Shown: piece by piece, positions 40,931-51,200 of the stretch
Layout: each line of letters starts with the position of its first letter
How positions within the stretch are numbered: position 1 is the stretch's first letter
Program-made: the position numbers and the translations under genes
Virus record (IMG/VR): IMGVR_UViG_3300006754_000024
Span: 1-54,028 of that record
Reading direction: 5' to 3' (one strand)
Length of the DNA stretch: 54,028 bases
Source: a virus
The notes under the pieces: generated by a model
Told to the model about the DNA's origin: nothing
What the model saw: the letters and a program-made list of their open reading frames with translations, nothing else
Databases searched by the model: none

Positions 40931-41554
40931 ATGTCCTACGGTGACGGATATTACGGTGGCGGGCCTCCTGTTGCGGCTGGAAGCCCCTTCTCGAACCAGG
41001 TAGTCGGTAGCGGCGGCATGCCTGGAATGCAGGCACAGCTCAATCCTCCGAGCAGAGCGAGCTCAGGCGGGCCAGCCGGCCAGCCTCTTCCTCCCTTCAT
41101 GCGGACCCCTGTCTGGCCTCCTCAGCTCCTTCTGAGTACGAACCGCCAGGTTGCCCACCAGCATCGCGACTATGTCGTTCAGAACCTCAATTCGCCCGTC
41201 AATACGGCCTCGGTTCAGACTATTCGCTTCGACATTCCCTGTCTGGTGTACGCGATCCAGGCATCTGTCGAGAACACGGCAGCTCTGAATACCCAGATCG
41301 GAGCCAATGGGGATCTCAACACCTTCCTTTGTCTGCTCGAGCACTCGAATGGAGATCGTCTCACGACCCAGGCCTGCCTCGGTGGTTCTGTGTTCGGATC
41401 GGCAGAGCTCCCTCGACTGATTGGCGGAAACGGATGGGTCTTCGACCGTGGTGGAGCTCTCGTCTTCACTTTCACCCCGCTCGCCGCCAATATGCGGATC
41501 AATGTCAACGTGTGGGCAATCGAAGAGCGTGGGCCACGAAATCTAACTCGATAG
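40931..41554 (+). CDS. Beta-rich capsid or vertex protein, 207 aa
   Basis: The N-terminal 65 residues are Gly/Pro/Ser-rich and disordered (MSYGDGYYGGGPPVAAGSP). Residues 70-207 alternate strands and loops (TIRFDIPCLVYAIQAS, LVFTFTPLAANMRINVNVW), a jelly-roll-like pattern. It may be a second capsid protein or a vertex component paired with the 40212 product, as in viruses with two single-jelly-roll capsid proteins. No family recognised. Confidence 0.55.
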   Translation: MSYGDGYYGGGPPVAAGSPFSNQVVGSGGMPGMQAQLNPPSRASSGGPAGQPLPPFMRTPVWPPQLLLSTNRQVAHQHRDYVVQNLNSPVNTASVQTIRFDIPCLVYAIQASVENTAALNTQIGANGDLNTFLCLLEHSNGDRLTTQACLGGSVFGSAELPRLIGGNGWVFDRGGALVFTFTPLAANMRINVNVWAIEERGPRNLTR

Positions 41555-41564
41555 GGGGCCGACG

Positions 41565-42200
41565 ATGTCGACACGCAGGCCCACCCACATAGGGTACTAC
41601 GAGGATATGTCCCAGATCCCCGAGCCGGTTCCGGCTCCGGGGGAATGGAGCGACAAGGGACAGTGGCACAATCCTGCTGGAACCCTTCCTTTTCCCAATC
41701 CCACCAATATGCCCATCGGTGTGTGGAACGGCATTCCGACGATGCTGGTGTGGACTGCGGGAACGGCCCCCAGTGTGCGAACGGCCCAGTGGCGTAGTCC
41801 TGTATTCGATCTCCGGCCGGAGCAGCGTGCGGCCCGTGGTGAAGTACGAAACCAAGGAACCATTCCTATCTGGAAGCCCTCTACCGTGACAGGTGGAGCC
41901 GGCGGCCGTCTTTGGGTTCAGATCGGAGACTTTTCGACGCTCGCCGTTAGCGTGACAAGTATGGAGATGAACTTTCGCGAGCGAGGACATATCCAAGATC
42001 CGAACTCCATGTCTGTCATCTGTCCGAACGAGGACATCACTGACAAATACGTGCCAGGGATGCAGGATTGCATTCTGAGCTTCACTCCACCTGGTGAGGG
42101 CTACCCGGTACGCTACTGGCAGCTGATCCTACAGTTCGACGTGTACGATGCAACCCTGCCTTCAGATCCAGCTTTGCAGGTTGAGGGGAGCTACTACTAA
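41565..42200 (+). CDS. Beta-rich virion protein, 211 aa
   Basis: A Pro/Trp-rich N-terminal arm is followed by a strand-rich domain (GRLWVQIGDFSTLAVSVTS, YWQLILQFDVYDATL) much like that of its neighbours. It has no enzymatic motif and no membrane helix. The TAATG overlap couples it to the next gene. Probably a capsid, spike or penton protein. Confidence 0.55.
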   Translation: MSTRRPTHIGYYEDMSQIPEPVPAPGEWSDKGQWHNPAGTLPFPNPTNMPIGVWNGIPTMLVWTAGTAPSVRTAQWRSPVFDLRPEQRAARGEVRNQGTIPIWKPSTVTGGAGGRLWVQIGDFSTLAVSVTSMEMNFRERGHIQDPNSMSVICPNEDITDKYVPGMQDCILSFTPPGEGYPVRYWQLILQFDVYDATLPSDPALQVEGSYY

Positions 42201-42607
42201 TGCCTATTTTGGCCGATATCTCCCAAGCTGGGCCACCCGCCTCGAGTGGGACTGCCACCTGGTACCAGGAAGTCCTTCTCAACGCAGGCGGAGCTTTCAA
42301 CAGCCAGGCCTTGATGGTGCCCGCGCTCCCCGCGCTCACCTTTTGGGCTGAGGTCTTCAATGCGGGTGGCGTCGCCGTTACGCTTCAACCTCAGTTCGCT
42401 GCTCGAGGAACGACTAATGTGGTCTTGGGACAGCCCAACCCGGTTCCCACCTGGTTAGACCTGGCTCCGCCCGTCCTGATCCCCGCGTTCGGTGGCGGAG
42501 TAACTCTCAACAACTACATCTGCCCGTGCGTCTGGATCCGGATGGTGCTCACTCGAACCGCCGCCGTAAACACCAGTGTCCGCCTCTACATGGCTGGGAG
42601 CGTGTGA
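42200..42607 (+). CDS. Beta-rich virion protein, 135 aa
   Basis: A compact, strand-rich, low-charge protein (TFWAEVFNAGGVAVTLQPQF, WIRMVLTRTAAVNTSVRLYM), resembling a small jelly-roll subunit and similar in feel to the 109-residue protein at 14880. Starts by TAATG overlap and ends by TGATG overlap with the 862-residue gene. Last of the four beta-rich genes. Confidence 0.55.
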   Translation: MPILADISQAGPPASSGTATWYQEVLLNAGGAFNSQALMVPALPALTFWAEVFNAGGVAVTLQPQFAARGTTNVVLGQPNPVPTWLDLAPPVLIPAFGGGVTLNNYICPCVWIRMVLTRTAAVNTSVRLYMAGSV

Positions 42608-45195
42608 TGCCTGGCTACAAGATCGTCCTTCGCAAAAACGGAGCCAAGCGTGGAGAGCTCACCGGCTACGCCACCAAGAGCTCGGCCGTCGCAGAGGCTC
42701 AGACCCTCGCTGACAGCGCCGGAGGCGGAGTCAAGGTGTACGTGGAGCCGGTGAAGGCCAAAGCCAACAGGAAGGCTCCCAGGCGTCGAAATACGCAGTT
42801 AAAAAGGGACCAGAAGGTAAAACTGAGCGATTCCGCTCTCTCCCGGAGGTACTCTGGCGATCGAGCTAAAGGAAAGCAGTGGCGGGGTACTATATTTGAA
42901 GTGGTCGGACCGCCAGGAAGTGGGGCGGGAGAATGGGGAGCCGAGATGTGGTCCGCCAACGGAGAAAAGGGGTACATCGTCGTAAACCAAACGGATCCTC
43001 ATGGGAGGTGGTACGCATTAGGAGATGTGGTCGCCGCATCCACCGCCACTAAGAAGGCTCCCAGGCGCAAGAAGAATAGCGACAGAGAGCTCGTCGCCTT
43101 CCCCGGAATAAGGAGGCCATCGGACTATCCGGGAGGAAAAAACAGCTACGACGAGGACTTCTTCCAGGGATACCGGGCCGGAGAGAAGGCCTTGGCTCGC
43201 AAACGCAAGACCCCTCTTTCGGGGGTGGACGCCGAGAGGTACTTTCGCAGGTATGGACATGGGCATGGTAGCTGGTGGATCAACGGATTCCGTGCCGCTA
43301 TCGCTGTGGACCGTGGAGAATATGCGACGAAGGACTACAAGATAGCGGTAAAGGTGGGCCTGGTTCATCCTCCGGGACGTTTCAATCCTAAGCGGAAGAA
43401 CAGGAAGACGAAGCACCGTCCAGGAAGCGCGAAGACCCCAGCTGGTTTTCTCTCCACCGAGGGCCAGAAGCTCGTGGTGAGGTCGAATATCACAGGGAAT
43501 ATCCTTCCTAAGAGCTGGACCGGGTTCGCTTTCAGCTTGGACGGAGACTCGGTCATGAAGATCGGGCGTTCGGGGGGCGAGCGTTCCTACGAGGTGGCCA
43601 AGCGGATTCGGAGATCGAACACCAGGAAGAACCCGACAACGGCCGAGGTCGCCAAGCTCGCAAAATGGCAGAACCTAACTGGGCTCTCGAAGTCGAAAAT
43701 CGACAAGCTCGCACAGGAAGCCTATCGCATGGGCGATGTAGGCCACATGAGCACGCTCCAGCTCGGGAAACACTTTTCTCGGTTCCTCCCCGCCAAGTCG
43801 AAGAGCACGCACACCAACCTGAGAGGATGGGGAGACTTTCTCTTCGAGCTCGGATGGTTGGAGCTCCCGCACCTTCCGCGTAAGAACCAGGGCTATGATC
43901 AAACCAAAAAGGTTCTTCAGCAGGCGTCTAAACTCATCGACCAGGGCAAATTCAAACAGGCCGATTCCTTAATCCGTGGTTCGGGTGGAAGCAGGGCAGA
44001 CCTATCGAATATTTTGGGCTCGTCCAGAATGAAGAAGATGGCAACCTGGGCTAGCGGTACCACCAGGCGGAAAAACTATTCGACTGGCGACGCCTGGCTC
44101 CAAGAGGCCGACACGGAAATGGAGGAGGAAGGCACCGTCGGAGCCTTCACCAAGCAGGCCAGGCGAGCCGGGTACAAGGATACAATGGCCTTCGCTCGAG
44201 CCGTCATGAAGGGCTGGCGGAGCGGGAAGAAAAAGGTCTACAACAAGAAGACCAGAAAGCAGCAAGGGATCACCCAAAAAACGATGTACCGGGCCAACTT
44301 CGCGATCAATGCTCAGAAGCGGCGGAATCCCCACGGAGCGCCCCAACGCATGACAATGGACCTGGGCGAATTCAGGTGGATCGCTGGCCCCTACTCGACC
44401 GTCGGGAAGGCAAACAAGGCGAAGGAAGCCTCTCACCATCGATCCTGGGGCGCCAGGTACCCCAAGACCTACACGCGCGTAAGGAAGGAAGGAGGCGCCT
44501 ACCATGTCTATTCTTACGATCCAGAGGTTGCCTCTCGTTACAACCCAGCATGGGGCGAGATGGCCGGCGCGGTAGGAAAGGGGCTCGGAAAGGCCGGCAA
44601 AGCCGCCTGGAAGGGCGCCAAGCGAGGAGCCCAGTACGGCTACGAGTACGGAAAGGAAGGAGCCGCTCGCGGAAAGGAGACGGCACAGGCGGCCGTGATC
44701 GCTGCCAACCTGAAGGACTTTCAGAGATGCGCCAAGAAGCTCCACATCACTCCGGGAGAGCTCCAACAGCTCGAGCCCTATGTCGACGCCATCGACAAGG
44801 CGCAGGCCCATATCGAGTCGACCCAAGAACGGCGCTCCTCGAGGGGAGCTCAGAGACAGACTGCTCTCGCCAAGAAATGGAACGGGAAGCGTCGGAATTC
44901 AACGCCTGGAAAACGTGGGTGGCACCCGGTACTTTTCGGCTCGAATCTGATAATCTCAGGTGTCGGCCGGGATACGAATGGGAACAAGGTCATCAAAGTT
45001 AGTTACCCCAACTCGAGAGCCTGGTCGATCCAGACTCTCGGAACGCCGATGCACGGGCTCTTGCGGGGCGTTACAGCGAGATATGAAATCCTGCCGGACA
45101 TCTCGAGCGCCATCGAGCCCATGCTCATCGACCACATCCGAAAGTACGGATCTGCAAAGCAAAAGAAGGGACTACGAGTCTACTCCGGCGGGTAG
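42607..45195 (+). CDS. Modular basic 'polyvalent-type' protein, 862 aa
   Basis: ATG 42607 is fixed by TGATG overlap. The protein is a chain of small domains separated by basic linkers with Asn-Pro or similar: KAPRRRNTQ, KAPRRKKNS, GRFNPKRKN, TRKNPTTAE, QKRRNPHGA, RYNPAWGEM and GKRRNSTPG. Domains include an N-terminal KIVLRKNGA unit, an SH3-like strand region, several helical units and a Gly/Lys/Tyr-rich segment after NPAWGEM. No catalytic motif is visible. The architecture fits a virion-borne modular protein that may enter the host with DNA. Confidence 0.7.
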   Translation: MPGYKIVLRKNGAKRGELTGYATKSSAVAEAQTLADSAGGGVKVYVEPVKAKANRKAPRRRNTQLKRDQKVKLSDSALSRRYSGDRAKGKQWRGTIFEVVGPPGSGAGEWGAEMWSANGEKGYIVVNQTDPHGRWYALGDVVAASTATKKAPRRKKNSDRELVAFPGIRRPSDYPGGKNSYDEDFFQGYRAGEKALARKRKTPLSGVDAERYFRRYGHGHGSWWINGFRAAIAVDRGEYATKDYKIAVKVGLVHPPGRFNPKRKNRKTKHRPGSAKTPAGFLSTEGQKLVVRSNITGNILPKSWTGFAFSLDGDSVMKIGRSGGERSYEVAKRIRRSNTRKNPTTAEVAKLAKWQNLTGLSKSKIDKLAQEAYRMGDVGHMSTLQLGKHFSRFLPAKSKSTHTNLRGWGDFLFELGWLELPHLPRKNQGYDQTKKVLQQASKLIDQGKFKQADSLIRGSGGSRADLSNILGSSRMKKMATWASGTTRRKNYSTGDAWLQEADTEMEEEGTVGAFTKQARRAGYKDTMAFARAVMKGWRSGKKKVYNKKTRKQQGITQKTMYRANFAINAQKRRNPHGAPQRMTMDLGEFRWIAGPYSTVGKANKAKEASHHRSWGARYPKTYTRVRKEGGAYHVYSYDPEVASRYNPAWGEMAGAVGKGLGKAGKAAWKGAKRGAQYGYEYGKEGAARGKETAQAAVIAANLKDFQRCAKKLHITPGELQQLEPYVDAIDKAQAHIESTQERRSSRGAQRQTALAKKWNGKRRNSTPGKRGWHPVLFGSNLIISGVGRDTNGNKVIKVSYPNSRAWSIQTLGTPMHGLLRGVTARYEILPDISSAIEPMLIDHIRKYGSAKQKKGLRVYSGG

Positions 45196-45201
45196 TTCGG
45201 A

Positions 45202-48200
45202 ATGATCGAAGAACTCAAAAAGCGGATACGGAACGCTGGCACAGAGAGCTCGGAAAAACGAGAAGTACAGCGCGAGCTCGAGAGCCATGGACACCGGAAA
45301 CATCCAGAGTCCCACCAGGCCACCCTCGAAGACCGCAGGGTGGTACGCATGTACCTATGGAGGGCTACCCCGCTGGGGCACCTCTGCCTGGTTACCGGTC
45401 CCAGCGTGGAGCCCAGTCTCTACGAGCTCTACGAGGCCGCTCCAGGAGAAGAGCCCTCAGAGGTTTACTTCCCTTCAAAGCGAGGCAAGCCGGCTCTCAC
45501 CGTTCGCACGAATCCCCAGGCCCGAGTAGGCAAGGTCCGAGAGGCTAAGGACGGTAGCAAATACGTGCTTTGGAGGCCCGTATTAGCGGACGGCAGCCGA
45601 CCTCGCGTGTATCTGGACGCCGAGGAGCCGGGGATTGACGCCGAGCTCATAGATGTGATGGAAGCTCAGGAACAGCTGGCAGCTGGAAAGAGAGCGGTGG
45701 AGCGTCGCGTAAAGGAAGCCAAAAAGGAAGGGAAGCGGGGTATTTTCAAGGGAGGCTCCGGACGGAAGATCATAACTGGAGCTCCGAAGGCTAAGCCCAT
45801 GGAGCGGGCCGCCTCTCGCACGCCTCTTTTTGACTCTGAGGGAAAGGAATATCTCGCTACATATATGGTAATCCCAGCCCACAGGGACGGGATGGGAGAC
45901 CTTCGATCCTCGAACCTACCTGGTTCCTTCGAGGAGACTCCCCACTACCCCACCGTCTTCCAAGCCCGAAGCCTACAGCGACTCGGAGAGACGCGGAAGA
46001 TCGAGAAGATTGCCGCCAACCTGGACGCGGAAAGAGTTCTCCTCCCGCACAGCGATGCCACCCTGGGCACCCCGGTGGTCTGGGAGGGAGACGATAAAGA
46101 GCACAGAATCGCTGGAGAGCAAGTCTATACCCCGAAAGGCACCTACTATGTGCTGGGTGGGAACGGACGAGCAATCGCGATCCTGATGGCCCCCACGGGG
46201 AAATATCAGTCCTACTCGAGACGGGGAAGGTCTCTCTGGTCCGACGTGTGGCCCGCTGGGAGCTCTCCAGCTGGCACGAGAGACGTTCTGGTCCGCCTGG
46301 CCACCAAGCCCGACGGAACGCCACTGTCCTTCGCTCAGGCCCGTACTCTTGCGGGACGAACCCAGAAGAGCGCTTCTGGAGAAGAGTCTCCCATCGGAAA
46401 GGCTCTCTCGCTCATCCGTTCACTCGGCATCGAGCGCGTGGCCGATCTCCCGCCTTTTGTCTGGAAGGGGATAATCACCCAGGACAATGTGGAAGAGTTC
46501 CAGGAGTTCAATCCAGCCTTTGCGAGAGCGGTGTTTGCTTCGATGGGGGCAGCTCGAGCAGAGAGCTACCAGCAGGACTCGGCGCTTCTCGCTACGCTCT
46601 TCAACGACATTATGGTCGGCTACCTTCCCAGGCGCTTCCAGCTCCAAGGGTTCGTTTCTGAGAAACAGGAGCGAGCTCTACTCGCCGCTCTTCCTATTAT
46701 CGTCGCGATCCACCAGGGAGTTCAGGATCGATCGGTCCAAGACAAATGGGACCTTTTCCCGTTGCTCGATGCGGCTTCTCGTTTCGCCCAGGCAATCAAG
46801 AACAAGTCGGATTCGCAGGCGATTGCCATGGTCGAGGCCGCTGCCTCTCAGATTCAGATGGGCGAAGGCACGGGAATAGCGGAGAAGTTCAAGTCTCTGT
46901 TCGACGAACTCCCTCTCTTGGGTGTTTTGTTCGGCCTGGTCCTCAAGAAAGCAGAGAAGTCTCGCGACCCGGCATTGACGGTAGAGAAATACCTCACCCC
47001 CTACGCTGCCGCAGCATTCGATCCCGGAGAGAGCGCTGCCCAGTCGGGACTGTTTGCGGCTCCAGGCCGTCCCGATGCCGGCAAAGACCCCACCGAGATC
47101 CTTGCTACCGAGCTCGGCGTCCGCCTACCGCGCCGGATGCGCGAGGCGACGGTGGAGCAGGGGCGGTTGATCGCGAATCCCAAATTCCCCATGGGAGGAG
47201 AAAAAAAGCCGTGGGCTCCGGCGATGGTCGAGGCCATCGACCAGTTCCCGGTGGGCGCCATCGTCAAGCTTCGACCAACGCAGGGGTGGAGTCGCACATT
47301 CCCTCATCGGATCCTCTCCGATTCCGTCCTCGATAACCACTACCGGGTCGGAACCCACACCTGGATGGAGAACCTCCAGAGCGTATTCCTGGAGACGGAC
47401 CCCGTACACCCTGAGACTCACGAGCTACTGAGGGATAGTCGTGGTGGCAAGTACAACTACCAGGTGCTCGGTACCGAGGATGTGGAGCTCGTCTGGAGCC
47501 CAGAGCCAGAGCCGGACCCGGAGGAGAGCCAACAACGCCTCTTGAACCGGAAAGGACAGCTCCGCTTGCGGAAGGCCGGGAGCAGGATCCTCGAGGAGCT
47601 CTACCTACGCGGCCCTACCCCCTACGCTGAGACTCCCGAAGGAAAGCTCGCTGATGGACCGCAAGAGCTCCTCGATAAAGGGCTGGCGTCGAAGAAGACG
47701 TGCATCGCAGCTGAACATACCCTTTACGACCGGGAGACCTGTGTTCTGCGCCTGACGAAGAGGGGAAGGGACTACGCGAAGAATCGCCGTAGAGCCGAGC
47801 GCACGCACCAGGCCGCCAGGCAGGGGAAGCTGTGGAACAAAGGCCCCCACTATTTCGATGAACTCGGAGAGCTCGGAGCTCCGTCGATTGGTGAGAAGGG
47901 GTACAAGCCGGCTCCCGATTTCGGCAACGCCTACGGAGGGCAGACACCCTACGAGCTCGCGGACCGCCTGGTGGGGAACGCTGAGGTATTGATGGAAGAG
48001 CCCGAGCTCTACTGGGCCTACTGTGCCGAGCTCCCGGAGGCTTGTGGAGGCCTGGCCGATTCGGATTTCTCCTTAGCGGATATGCTTCAAGTCCCTTTTT
48101 CCGGTCCGGACGGAAAGCGAATGACTGAAGCGGAGCGGGCGGGAATTGCGCTTTCTGCCCTGGCCGTCACTGCGGAAGCGCTGCCTGACAGGTGGAGCGG

Positions 48201-51200
48201 AGAGAAGATCATACTCGGCGAGAGAAAGAGCAGGAAGGGACCCACTACCTTGATCGAGGCTCGAAGAGGCGACTCCGGGGAGGTTCCGATGTGGGCTGCG
48301 ACTGCGGCCCTTACCGACTGGCTGGCCTCGCTGGTTCCCGGCTATTCCCAGGTCTTGCGCCTGGTTAACATCGACAAGAAGACAGCACAGGACTTCATCG
48401 AGAAGCACCACTCGGCGCTCCCCTACCTAAACGCTCGTGGCCTGCTCTTTGCCCTTGGATTGATGAAGGGCTCCCGCCTGGTGGCCGTAGCGACGGTTAA
48501 CTCGAATACGGCCAACCTGAGCAAGACCCGTAGGGTATTGAGCGGCGAGCTCGACGTGAAAGATGTCCTCGAGCTCACCCGTGTGGCATCGGATGGGAGC
48601 GTAAAGGGGGCTGCGTCGAAGCTCGTGGCCCGTGTGATCGATATCATGGAGCAGGGCAAGCGGAGCGGAGGCGACGCACCCGCGCTCCTAATGACTTACC
48701 AGCTCGCTACCGAGTCTGGAACGACCTACAAGGCCTTGAAGGACAAGGGATTGAGGCCCGTGGCAGAGGTAAAGGGCTCAGCTCCGAGCGGAGCTCGTGG
48801 TGGAGACCCGGCCGAAGACCGAGCTCTGGCACAGGTGGACAAAATACGATGGGAGTGCTGCGTCGACCCTCCCGCGATGCGGGCGGACTGGGACATCCTG
48901 GGACGCGAGCAGAAGACTCTCTGGAACCCGAAGGAAGGGGAAACCTCCTGGTTCAAGGGGGATCAGGTTCGATTCACGGGTGCCCAGAGCGAACATGATG
49001 GGTTCTGGCAGGCCGTCTATATTGACGGGCACCGGAAAGGCCAGATCGTCTGGGTCTACCCTGAACATGCAGGCGTTCGGATGCTCCACGGAGAAGAAAA
49101 ACTCCAGCCCCGCGACAATCCGAAGAAGTCTCCGCCTGGCTCCTTCAAGTCCTGGGAAGAATACTATCTGTGGAAGATGAACGGGATCAACAGAGCCATG
49201 CTGATCACGGAAGACGCTATCCGAAGCATGGACCCGGAGCGAGCCAACATGCCCGGTGGCGCGGTGGCCCACTACCGCACCCTCGAGAAGAAACGCCGCG
49301 ATCTCCTCGAGCACATGGAGCTCGCAGGGGTGAAGCTCAGGAACCCCGGAGAGCCAGAGGACCGGTTCGCCCCCTTCCTGAACGCAAAGGTGGGCCAGGT
49401 GTTTCTGGTTAGGGCTACGGACTATCCTGGAGCTCCGAAACGGAAATGGATGAAAGACACGCTGCTGGCCTATCGGGTCTACAAAAAGCCCGATATCTCG
49501 GCGGTCGCGCCCTACCTTATCGACCCGGAGGGCGCTGAGATCGAGGTCGAGCCGGTAGGCGGCACGAAGGGACGCGACGGAACCTTCCTAATCCGACCCA
49601 ATTTTGAGAAAGATAAGCTCCGCACTATGATCCTCCTCCGGGATAAAAACGGCCACCATGTGACGGGGCACCCCATCGAGTTCGTCCGCCATGCTGCCGG
49701 CCACTTGGATCTACCCGCTGAGAGCTCGGGCCAGACGGTGATGTTCAACCCCGAAGAAGCACCCGGCCAGGTAGAGTTCGAGTTCCTGGGAGCGGTGCCC
49801 GTTCTTCACTTTGCCTCTGGGACGAACAGGCCTGGAAGTATCCGGGGATTCGCAGACCTGGGCAAAGCCGTGGGCTCTGCCTTCGCCTCTGTAGACAAAA
49901 AGTCCGGCCGCTGGGTTCGCGAATGTCGCGGACCCTGTCTCGAGGAGCTCGCTCGAGCCGCTTCGTTGGGTATACCGGTGTTTCTGGATTCAGGTGCATT
50001 TAGCGAGGTCGACTTCCCCGAAGACGGTCCGCCAGTTGTAGCGGTGCCCATACCAGAAGAGAGCTGGGCCGAGAGGTTCGATGTCTATCGTTACCTGGCC
50101 GACGCGGGAGGGAAACTGGCCAACGTGGTAGCGCCCGACATGGTAGGCCACCAGGTGGAGAGCTTTCAACGCCTATCCGCCTACAAAGACGAGGTGAACG
50201 AGCTCCTGGATATGGGCGCATCGGTTCTCGTGCCGCTCCAGTTAGGCCCGATTCCGCTTCACGAATATCACGACCAGGTCGACGAGCTCCTGGGCCGGAA
50301 GGACTGGATCCCAGCTCTTCCGTTCCAGAATGCGGCTACCTCCCCTACGCAGCTGGGAGAATACCTGCGCAAAAAGACTCCAGTTCGTCTTCATCTCCTG
50401 GGAATAGGACCCAGGAAGAAAGCAGCTACAGCCGTGGCTCAAGAGATCAGAGAGAACTCTCCGGGTACCCAGGTACAGATGGACAGTGTGGTGATCAAGG
50501 CGCACGTAGGGCGCAAGAGACGGAAGACCGGAGATCCTCGAGGGGAGATAACAGCTGCTCAAGACGAGGCTCGAGAGCAGCTGCTCGAGGAACGCTACAT
50601 CGGCTCCCAGCGAGAGTCCGTTCCTGACTACACGGACCTGGTAGGAATGCCGAGCTCCTGGGCATCCGAGGCGGCACTGAAGCGACTCTCGAGTGCGGCC
50701 CAACTCTCGAGCTCGGAGCGGAAAGAGCTCATCGCCGACCCCGACGAGTTCTTCCAGCGCGAAACCTTCGCTGGCATCGATCACGGGATCCCGTTCTACC
50801 TCGAGCTCGAGCAACCTATTGAGCTCGAGCTCGGTAAGCGTTTCCACTCTCTCGAGACTTTCGAGGCCCAACGCATGGGAATCCGAGAGGGGCTCAAGGG
50901 AATCTACCCAGGGGGCCAGGAATACATTACCAACCCGGAGCAAGAAGAGGGGCACGTTCCGGGAATCGACACTCCGGGACATCCCGGACTTCAGATGGGT
51001 CTTTTCGGTGGTGCATCCTATTCGGACGAGCAAACCGCATCGCCTGGCAGAATAACTATCTTGAACATGGGACTTGGCCGCGACTCGCTCACCATGCTCT
51101 GTCTGCTCGCAGATGGAGAGCTCGTCTGGGACGGTAAGAAACACGGACCCGAAGACGTGGACGCCGTCGTGTTCTCCGATACAGGCGGAGAATGGAAGCA

